From positions 1-21,417 of the forward strand of contig JAHEMS010000006.1 in assembly GCA_024643595.1 (NCBI GenBank): DNA of 21,417 bases, in the 5' to 3' direction. This document shows positions 15,583-21,417 of this stretch, piece by piece. The notes beneath the pieces were generated by a model that saw only the letters and a list, made by a program, of their open reading frames with translations, searched no databases and had not been told where the DNA came from. The position numbers and the translations under genes are program-made. Numbering within the stretch: position 1 is the stretch's first letter; each line of letters starts with the position of its first letter. Source of the DNA: Bacteroidota bacterium (GTDB taxonomy: Bacteria > Bacteroidota > Bacteroidia > Cytophagales > Cyclobacteriaceae).

Positions 15583-16041
15583 TTAGGAAACGGCTATTTC
15601 CTTTTTAGCTTTTACTGGAGTTAATTCTTTTTTAGGAACGGTTACTTTAAGGACACCGTCTTCATATTTAGCATCAATCTTGTCTGTTTTGGAATTTTCA
15701 GGAAGTGTGAATGAACGGCTGAAAGAATTATATGAATATTCTTTTCGGGTATATCCGCCACTCCCTTCTTTTTTCTCCTCTTCCTTTTCTGAGCTAATCG
15801 TTAACACACCATTGTCTGCTTCTACTTTAAAGTCTTTTTTGGCAAGACCGGGTGCTGCCAATTCAATGTGATAACTTTTCTCGGTTTCCTTTACATTAGC
15901 TGAAGGCACATTGAATCCAATTCGGGCGGGCAGCATATCGAAATCAACGTCAAAAAGACTAGGCCCTAGAAATGGACTAACTCCTAATACATCGGTAAGC
16001 ATGGAAGGAAATAATCCTTCGTTTCTCATTAAGCTGTTCAT
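15583..16041 (-). CDS. Small heat-shock protein, Hsp20/alpha-crystallin family
   Basis: A 152-residue Hsp20-family holdase chaperone, cytoplasmic, that keeps unfolding proteins soluble under stress. A variable N-terminal arm (about 1-45) is followed by the alpha-crystallin domain (about 48-140) with YHIELAAPGLAKKDFKVE, the loop-rich KEEEKKEGSGGY, and the C-terminal family signature KYEDGVLKVTVPKKE (A-x-x-x-G-V-L pattern). The start is supported by a strong Shine-Dalgarno sequence, AAGGAGGG, ending 4 nt before the ATG; this is unusual for Bacteroidota. It is divergent from the PEP synthase-like gene across a 223-bp spacer. Confidence 0.95.
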   Translation of the reverse strand: MNSLMRNEGLFPSMLTDVLGVSPFLGPSLFDVDFDMLPARIGFNVPSANVKETEKSYHIELAAPGLAKKDFKVEADNGVLTISSEKEEEKKEGSGGYTRKEYSYNSFSRSFTLPENSKTDKIDAKYEDGVLKVTVPKKELTPVKAKKEIAVS

Positions 16042-16045
16042 AAAA

Positions 16046-16094
16046 CCCTCCTTTTTTTAGTTAAACATTAACTGATTTAGATAACACAAACATA
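16046..16094 (-). promoter_or_regulatory. hsp20 upstream signals: strong Shine-Dalgarno and candidate -7 box
   Basis: On the minus strand GGAGGG (16046-16051) lies 4 nt before the hsp20 ATG. TATGTTTG (16087-16094) is an exact match to the Bacteroidota -7 box TAnnTTTG and would give a leader of about 40 nt. No good -33 TTTG was found at the right distance, so an alternative sigma factor or activator is possible. Confidence 0.45.
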
Positions 16095-16232
16095 AACTGA
16101 TCATGCGTTTATGGCTATGATGCTCATCAATACTGCGCGAGATTATCGTCATGTTACGAGGTGATCCAGGAAAATTAGGGCATCACCAATTCCTGTGACC
16201 ATAATCACTATTACAGAGGTCAGGGATCATTT

Positions 16233-16256
16233 AATAGCATGTAGCACCATGCTATT
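16233..16256 (+). promoter_or_regulatory. Perfect 9-bp hairpin just upstream of the PEP synthase-like start codon
   Basis: AATAGCATG (16233-16241), a 6-nt loop TAGCAC, and CATGCTATT (16248-16256) form a perfect stem ending 8 nt before the ATG at 16265. It could be a repressor operator, an mRNA hairpin masking the ribosome site, or part of an attenuator. The symmetry is seen directly; its function is inferred. Confidence 0.5.
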
Positions 16257-16264
16257 TTAAGGCT

Positions 16265-18688
16265 ATGAAAAAATTTGATATTGTTATTCCATTTGGGGAA
16301 TTATCCCTACGAGATACTCCTGTTGTAGGCGGAAAAAATTCTTCCTTGGGTGAGTTGCTGCGTGAATTAAAATCCGAAGGAGTTAATGCGGTAGATGGCT
16401 TTGCTATTACGGTGACAGCCTACTGGAATTTCATGGGCCAGAATCACTTAAAAGAGAATCTCACAAAACTTATGGAAAGTTTGGATCGTGAGAATTTCTC
16501 AAATCTAAATGAAATCGGTAATGAAGCACGCAGCCTGATGCAAAAAGGTCAGATGCCAGAGAATGTGGTAAACGCGATAAAGGATGCTTACCAGAATCTT
16601 AGCCAAGGCAAAGAATCGCTTTCTGTTGCGGTGCGAAGCAGTGGCACGGCTGAAGATTTACCGCATGTAAGTTTTGCGGGACAGCATGATTCTTTTTTAA
16701 ATGTGTATGGCGAAGATCAATTGATTGCGGCTGTTCAGGCATGCTTTACTTCTGTTTTTAACAACCGCGCTATCAAATATCGGGAGGATAATAATTTCGA
16801 TCACATGAGTGTAGGGATGTCGGTTGGTATTCAGCCGATGGTCCGGTCTGATCTTGCGTGTTCAGGCGTAGGGTTCACCATCGAACCTGAATCAGGATTT
16901 CGGGATGTAATTTTTCTCACGGGTGTTTGGGGGTTAGGTGAGAACATCGTTCAGGGTGCAGTTACACCTGATGAATTTTTGATTTTCAAACCCAATCTGG
17001 GCACAGCCAAAAGAGCTATCATTTCCAAGAAATTAGGAGAAAAAGAAAAGACCATGGTCTATAATGATGGCAATCGCTATTCTTTCATGACTCCGGTTGT
17101 AAACCTGGAAACTCCTGTGGAGAAACGAGGTATGTTTGTGTTGAATGACGAAGAAATAAACACGCTGGCAGAATGGTCGCTGCGCATAGAAAAGCATTAT
17201 AAACGGCCAATGGATATTGAATGGGCGAAAGATGGATTGGATGGAAAGCTTTATATCATTCAGGCAAGACCTGAAACGGTAAGGAGTTTGCAAAACCCTT
17301 ACGAAATCCATGAATACAAACTTCAGGAAAAAGGAACGCTGCTCGCTACAGGAGAAGCAGTTGGAAATAAGATTGTAACTGGTGTTGCCAGAATACTGTC
17401 ATCTCCAAAAGAGGCAGACCACTTAAAGCAAGGTGAAATTCTTATTACAGATACAACAAGTCCAGATTGGGATCCAGTACTCCGCAAGGTGGGTGGTATT
17501 GTAACGAACAAAGGTGGCCGTACCAGTCATGCATCTATTGTGGCGCGCGAATTAGGAGTTGCTGCTATTGTGGGTGCTGGCAATGCTTCCACCGCTATTC
17601 ATGATGGACAATCCATAACGATTTCTTGTGCCGAAGGAAAAACCGGCTACATCTACGATGGCACCTTGAAATTTAATGAACAGAAATTAGACCTGCAGTC
17701 ACTGAAGAAGCCAAAAAAGACATTGCCCATGTTGATATTGGGTGACCCGCAAAAAGCATTTAAACTTTCATTTTATCCCTGTGCCGGCATAGGCCTTATG
17801 CGCATTGAATTCATCATCAATAATAGCATTCGCATTCATCCCATGGCGCTCATCAATTACGATAAACTTAAGGATGAAGTTGTTAAGGCTGAAATTGATG
17901 CAATGACACACCTCTACACAATCAAGGAAAAATATTTTGTTGATAAGTTGGCAGAATCGGTAGCCTCTATTGCTTGCGCCTTCTATCCACGCGAAGTAAT
18001 TGTGCGAATGAGTGATTTTAAAACGAATGAATATGCCAATCTGATTGGAGGCAAAGAGTTTGAACCTAAAGAAGAGAATCCAATGCTTGGCTTCCGGGGC
18101 GCTTCACGTTATTACCATGAACGATATAAAGAAGGATTTAGATTGGAATGCGAGGCCATGAAAGTAGTACGCAATGAAATGGGACTTGATAATGTGAAGC
18201 TTATGATTCCTTTCTGCCGCACCGTAGAAGAAGGAAAACAGGTAGTTGAAGAGATGGCAAATTATGGACTGAAACGTGGCGAAAATAATCTTGAGATTTA
18301 TGTGATGGTTGAGATTCCTAGCAATGTCATATTGGCAGAAAAATTTGCTAAGGTATTTGATGGATTTTCAATAGGCTCTAATGATCTCACCCAACTCACC
18401 TTGGGTATCGATCGTGACTCCGCAATAGTTGCTAATCTTTTCAGCGAGCAGAATGACGCAGTCAAACAACTAATCAGTTTAGCAATTAAGAAAGCGAAGA
18501 AAGCTAAAATCAAAATTGGACTCTGTGGACAGGCTCCCAGTGATTTTCCCGAGTTTGCGCAGTTTCTCGTAGAGCAGAGGATTCACAGTATTTCATTTAA
18601 CTCCGACTCCCTATTCAAAGGAATAGAAAATATTAACCGTGCAGAGAAAGCATTGCGCAAACCACGAAAGATGCTGGTTGAAGCTTAG
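16265..18688 (+). CDS. ppsA: Phosphoenolpyruvate synthase (PpsA-like)
   Basis: An 807-residue PEP synthase-like protein (pyruvate, water dikinase: pyruvate + ATP + H2O to PEP + AMP + Pi). The N-terminal ATP-grasp domain (about 15-345) has GGKNSSLGELL and VAVRSSGTAEDLPHVSFAGQ. The swivelling domain has GGRTSHASIVARE with His422, which matches the catalytic phosphohistidine (His421 in E. coli PpsA). The C-terminal TIM barrel (about 480-800) has GLMRIEFII, the MLGFRGASRYY block, SIGSNDLTQLTLG, and IGLCGQAPSD, in which Cys754 matches the family acid/base cysteine. All key residues are present, so it is probably active. E. coli PpsA is 792 residues. No PEP-synthase regulatory (PpsR) gene is adjacent. 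It is divergent from hsp20. Confidence 0.92.
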   Translation: MKKFDIVIPFGELSLRDTPVVGGKNSSLGELLRELKSEGVNAVDGFAITVTAYWNFMGQNHLKENLTKLMESLDRENFSNLNEIGNEARSLMQKGQMPENVVNAIKDAYQNLSQGKESLSVAVRSSGTAEDLPHVSFAGQHDSFLNVYGEDQLIAAVQACFTSVFNNRAIKYREDNNFDHMSVGMSVGIQPMVRSDLACSGVGFTIEPESGFRDVIFLTGVWGLGENIVQGAVTPDEFLIFKPNLGTAKRAIISKKLGEKEKTMVYNDGNRYSFMTPVVNLETPVEKRGMFVLNDEEINTLAEWSLRIEKHYKRPMDIEWAKDGLDGKLYIIQARPETVRSLQNPYEIHEYKLQEKGTLLATGEAVGNKIVTGVARILSSPKEADHLKQGEILITDTTSPDWDPVLRKVGGIVTNKGGRTSHASIVARELGVAAIVGAGNASTAIHDGQSITISCAEGKTGYIYDGTLKFNEQKLDLQSLKKPKKTLPMLILGDPQKAFKLSFYPCAGIGLMRIEFIINNSIRIHPMALINYDKLKDEVVKAEIDAMTHLYTIKEKYFVDKLAESVASIACAFYPREVIVRMSDFKTNEYANLIGGKEFEPKEENPMLGFRGASRYYHERYKEGFRLECEAMKVVRNEMGLDNVKLMIPFCRTVEEGKQVVEEMANYGLKRGENNLEIYVMVEIPSNVILAEKFAKVFDGFSIGSNDLTQLTLGIDRDSAIVANLFSEQNDAVKQLISLAIKKAKKAKIKIGLCGQAPSDFPEFAQFLVEQRIHSISFNSDSLFKGIENINRAEKALRKPRKMLVEA

Positions 18689-18901
18689 TACAATGATGGA
18701 ATTTATCTTTGTGTAGCATATATGCTGTAAGTGAAATAGAAATATGATCATGTAAAGTTTTAAAATTTAATAGATAAAAAAATAGTTGCGCCGTGCGATT
18801 TTGCGGCATGTAAATTAAATATCCTGATTTACCGTGATTTTGGTCATCGATAATAAATAGAGAACACGATACCTTCAATTTACAATCAAAAAGATAAATA
18901 T
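18689..18901 (+). promoter_or_regulatory. Spacer between ppsA and the YtxH gene
   Basis: A 213-bp noncoding spacer. It holds the 12-bp perfect palindrome AGCATATATGCT (18715-18726) 26 bp after the ppsA stop, which may mark the ppsA 3' end. It also has a GC-rich imperfect stem, GCCG with CGGC, around 18793-18807. No good -33/-7 promoter pair was found, although a separate promoter for the YtxH gene is likely given the distance. Confidence 0.25.
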
Positions 18902-19156
18902 ATGAGTACTGGAAAAGCATTATTAGGCGTGATGGCAGGGATTGCCGCAGGCGCTGTATTAGGAATGATATTCGCTCCCGAAAAGGGAGAACACACCAGA
19001 AGAAACATTACAAAGAAAGGTGAGGACCTGGCCAATGCGCTGAATGAAAAACTTGAAGAAAAATTTGATGAGCTGATGGGCGTTGTCACTGGAAAGGGAA
19101 AAAAATCAAAAACCACTGAATCCGTAAAAGCAAACGGAACTGAGATGGTAGGATAA
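18902..19156 (+). CDS. YtxH domain-containing small membrane-anchored protein
   Basis: An 84-residue YtxH-type protein. The N-terminal glycine/alanine-rich hydrophobic helix (about 5-24, MAGIAAGAVLGMIFAP) is followed at once by the family motif APEKGEHTRR. A charged amphipathic helix (about 35-62, ALNEKLEEKFDELM) and a Lys-rich tail come after. YtxH proteins are abundant small proteins often induced by general stress (B. subtilis YtxH is in the sigma-B set), but their molecular role is unclear. It has a 213-bp spacer on each side, so it may form its own transcript. Confidence 0.85.
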   Translation: MSTGKALLGVMAGIAAGAVLGMIFAPEKGEHTRRNITKKGEDLANALNEKLEEKFDELMGVVTGKGKKSKTTESVKANGTEMVG

Positions 19157-19297
19157 AGCGATTCAGTCAAGAGAATTATTACGTCAATATATTGCCTTCA
19201 TATTTATCAGGTAGTGAATAGATGATACTTTGCCATGGAAATTGTTTGGGATTATCTAATCGACCTTTGCCATTTAGTTAAACGTGGTGGGAATTTG

Positions 19298-19347
19298 CCT
19301 AATTAGAAAAATGAATATCTAATTTAGATTGCTTTCGTTTCTAATTA
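19298..19347 (+). promoter_or_regulatory. Nested inverted repeats upstream of the PAS sensor gene
   Basis: TAATTAGAAA (19300-19309) and TTTCTAATTA (19338-19347) are perfect 10-bp inverted repeats 28 bp apart. Between them lies ATCTAA-T-TTAGAT (19317-19329), a perfect 6-bp palindrome with almost the same centre (19323 against 19323.5). The array ends 22 bp before the ATG at 19370. It could be an operator for a dimeric or tetrameric regulator. The surrounding sequence is AT-rich, which raises the chance background. Confidence 0.45.
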
Positions 19348-19369
19348 AATTAAGACTTTACAATCAAAG

Positions 19370-19501
19370 ATGGCGAAAAAGAAAAGCGAAACTTCATATA
19401 GATTGCCCTCCAAAGAAGCTCTTCAGAAAATTATCAAGCGATATGAAATTGCTAATAAAAAGATAAAGTCTCTCAACGGAGATCTTCAAAAAGCCTGTTA
19501 A
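19370..19501 (+). pseudogene. Apparent N-terminal fragment of the PAS sensor, ending at an in-frame TAA
   Basis: An ATG at 19370 opens 43 codons rich in Lys, Glu, Leu and Ile (for example QKIIKRYEIANKKIKSL). They end at TAA (19499-19501) in the same frame as the long downstream PAS reading frame. The coiled-coil character continues across the stop, with NGDLQKAC before it and EMKSSNKEINS after it. The simplest reading is that the stop is a point mutation or a sequencing error in an originally single gene; CAA, GAA or AAA would restore it. A genuine short leader peptide is less likely. Confidence 0.65.
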
Positions 19502-19504
19502 GAG

Positions 19505-21417
19505 ATGAAGTCATCCAATAAAGAGATAAATAGTATTTACCGGAATTTGAGCGTTGCCAATAAATCGCTTCAAAACCAGGTAAACACGTTGAAACAATCC
19601 GTAGCGAATATCCAAGCCTTGCTCAACAATACGCTACAGGCATTTATTCTTTTAGATAAAAATGCGCGAGTAGTGACCTACAATGAGTTGGCCGCAAAGA
19701 CCATAAAAAATATTTTTGGGACTAAGATATCAGTTCGAACGAAATTTCAGGATATTCTGACCAATAACGCTATACAGAAATTATCGCCTGATCTTAAGAA
19801 TTCTTTTCTTGGAAAGACTGTACGCGCAGAGCATGATCTAACAGATCCTAAAGGCCAAGAGCATTCATTTATTTTCAGTTTTACTCCGGTATTGGATAAG
19901 GGGCGTAAAGTGGAATCTATTTCGTTTAGCATGTTGGACGTTACGGAGCAAAAGAAAACAAAAGCCGAATTAGCCCGATCAGAGAAGCTCATTGATTCGG
20001 TATTTCACACGGCCGATATTGGTCTTGCAGTGGTGAATGAAACAGGAAAGTTTGTAAAAGTAAATGACGGATTCAGCAAGCTGCTGGGATATAAAAAAGA
20101 AGAACTTAGTGGCAAAACCTATCTTAAAATCATCGGGAAAGGTCATCGGAAGAAAAATGGAAAAACTCAAGACTATTTTTCAACGGGGGATATTGTAAAT
20201 AAAGCTCATCGGGTTGTTAACAAGTCAGGTAATATTCTGGATGTATTTATTACGAATAGTGTGTTTTATAATCCGAACGGTAATAAGTACTTGGTGGTAA
20301 CGATGCGCGATATTACGGAGGAGCGGAAATTTAAGGACCTGATGGCCAGTGCAGAGAAGGCTATGCGCATTGGAAGTTTCGAGTATAATCTGTTTACCAG
20401 AAAACTTGACTGGACGGATGAAATGTATGTGCTGTATGAGGTTAGCAAAGATTTTACCCCAAGCTTTAAATCGCTCATAAAATTTGTATATAAAGAAGAC
20501 CGTCCAAAAACTGACGCAGCCTATAGTAAGCTTATTCAGGAGATGAGGGAAGTTAGTTTCGATTTTAGATTAATTACCAACGAGGGGAAGGAAAAATGGG
20601 TAAACGCCCACATCATTCCGATCTTGATAAAGAAACAACTTGTTGGATTTAGAGGAACGTTGCAGGATATTAATGATCGCAAGAAAGCTGAAATTGAAAT
20701 TGAACGCTTATCATGGGTGGCAAGACACACCAATAATTGTGTAATTATTACTGATAAGAGAGGGAAAGTAGAGTGGGTAAACGAGAGCTTCGAACGTATA
20801 ACAGGATACACATTAAAAGATATCATCGGCAGGATTCCAGGAGAAAAGTTGCAGGGGGTGGATACCGATATAGAAACTTTAAAACGGGTGGCGAGTCAAT
20901 TAAAAAATCAACAGCCTGTCAATGAAGTGCTCCTGAATTATACGAAGGACCGCAAGCCGCTTTGGGTGAACATGGATATTGCTCCGATTTTCATTAATGA
21001 TGAGTTGCAATACTGGATTGGAATTCTCACTGATTTGACAGAGTTGGTAAAGGCAAAGGAAATTCAGAAAAATCAGGAATCATTAGAACAAAGACAACGG
21101 ATATTAAATGCGATAGCTGGAAATTTTCCGGAAGGGATAATTGGTGTACTAAATAAAAGCATGAAATATGTTTTTGTTGGAGGCAGTGAATTGAAAAGAC
21201 TAGGTCACGATGTAGGGGATTGGATATCGCATGAATTGTTTGATAAGATTTCACCACAAGCCAATGCATACGCGTTGCCCTTTATGAAAAAGGTATTTAA
21301 AGGGGAAACTGCTCAATTTGATGTCGATGTGCTGAACAATACCTATTCGGTTTCGGCAGTTCCTATTCAATTGGAAGATAAGCATTCCACGCGGGCGTTG
21401 GTAGTAATTCAAAATAT
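19505..21417 (+). CDS. Multi-PAS sensor protein, probably a sensor histidine kinase (cut by right edge)
   Basis: From ATG 19505 the frame is open for 637 codons to the right edge. A coiled coil (about 1-35) leads into five PAS-like units at about 35-150, 160-275, 280-395, 400-515 and 530-637+. The first four end in the common PAC-type sequence: SMLDVTEQKK, TMRDITEERK, TLQDINDRKK and ILTDLTELVK. No signal peptide or membrane helix is visible, so this is a cytoplasmic sensor. The output domain is outside the window; a HisKA/HATPase kinase is most likely, but a GGDEF or other output is possible. PAS4 has a LOV-like GRIPGEKLQG, but the photoactive NCRF motif is missing. The true start may be 19370 if the in-frame stop is an error. 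Confidence 0.85.
   Translation, partial: MKSSNKEINSIYRNLSVANKSLQNQVNTLKQSVANIQALLNNTLQAFILLDKNARVVTYNELAAKTIKNIFGTKISVRTKFQDILTNNAIQKLSPDLKNSFLGKTVRAEHDLTDPKGQEHSFIFSFTPVLDKGRKVESISFSMLDVTEQKKTKAELARSEKLIDSVFHTADIGLAVVNETGKFVKVNDGFSKLLGYKKEELSGKTYLKIIGKGHRKKNGKTQDYFSTGDIVNKAHRVVNKSGNILDVFITNSVFYNPNGNKYLVVTMRDITEERKFKDLMASAEKAMRIGSFEYNLFTRKLDWTDEMYVLYEVSKDFTPSFKSLIKFVYKEDRPKTDAAYSKLIQEMREVSFDFRLITNEGKEKWVNAHIIPILIKKQLVGFRGTLQDINDRKKAEIEIERLSWVARHTNNCVIITDKRGKVEWVNESFERITGYTLKDIIGRIPGEKLQGVDTDIETLKRVASQLKNQQPVNEVLLNYTKDRKPLWVNMDIAPIFINDELQYWIGILTDLTELVKAKEIQKNQESLEQRQRILNAIAGNFPEGIIGVLNKSMKYVFVGGSELKRLGHDVGDWISHELFDKISPQANAYALPFMKKVFKGETAQFDVDVLNNTYSVSAVPIQLEDKHSTRALVVIQN

Noticed and set aside
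16160..16187. GGTGAT...ATCACC inverted repeat in the hsp20/ppsA spacer
   Set aside because: It is only 6 bp with a 16-nt loop, so chance occurrence is likely; the hairpin at 16233-16256 is much stronger.
18886..19170. 94-codon minus-strand frame opposite the YtxH gene
   Set aside because: It is the mirror of a well-supported YtxH coding sequence; its Ser/Phe-rich composition is a typical antisense shadow.
19281..19300. Sigma-54 promoter upstream of the PAS sensor (GTGGTGGGAATTTGC)
   Set aside because: The GG and GC elements are one base too close together for the -24/-12 consensus, and no enhancer-binding regulator is nearby.
20700..21060. PAS4 as a LOV blue-light sensor
   Set aside because: The segment GRIPGEKLQG resembles the LOV core, but the photoactive Cys of the NCRF motif is absent, so flavin photochemistry of the LOV type is not supported.

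Overview
The window looks like a piece of a Bacteroidota chromosome, most likely Cytophagales-like. This is an inference from several things: ClpC and MltG of the Bacteroidota type, AT-rich A-tract leaders mostly without Shine-Dalgarno sites, several upstream matches to the Bacteroidota -7 box TAnnTTTG, and SPII lipoproteins with short signal peptides. No tRNA, rRNA, CRISPR array, insertion sequence or prophage gene was seen. Gene density is high and no gene-free stretch exceeds 225 bp.

Layout. 1-2069 (minus): 5'-part of clpC, cut by the left edge, then a WbqC-family gene and a Sua5/YciO/YrdC-family gene. 2164-5137 (plus): a tight housekeeping operon of mltG, a YbgC-like thioesterase carrying an apparent 1-nt frameshift, a YihY/BrkB-type membrane protein and a YdcF/DUF218 protein. 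5278-9371 (plus): three exported proteins, namely a lipoprotein with a sugar-isomerase-like TIM barrel, a lipoprotein with two thioredoxin-fold domains, and a secreted right-handed beta-helix protein with an N-terminal FN3-like domain. 9463-12139 (minus): a complete lutABC-type lactate oxidation operon with 4-nt overlaps. 12230-13751 (minus): xseA-xseB, exonuclease VII. 13917-16041 (minus): hsp20, then a bacterial eRF1-like (baeRF3-type) protein and a PPOX flavoprotein. 16265-21417 (plus): a phosphoenolpyruvate-synthase-like enzyme, a small YtxH protein, and a multi-PAS sensor protein that runs off the right edge and has an in-frame stop close to its apparent N-terminus.

How the genes fit together. 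The right third (13.9-21.4 kb) reads as a stress/dormancy island: a small heat-shock chaperone, an eRF1-like protein that may act at ribosomes, an FMN-type PPOX enzyme, a PEP synthase that could reset the pyruvate/PEP balance, a YtxH membrane-anchor protein and a multi-sensor PAS protein. It is the best candidate for an under-described system here. The second candidate is the 5.3-9.4 kb set of three exported proteins, which may act together on an extracellular carbohydrate or on oxidised envelope proteins. Neither proposal can be proved from sequence alone.
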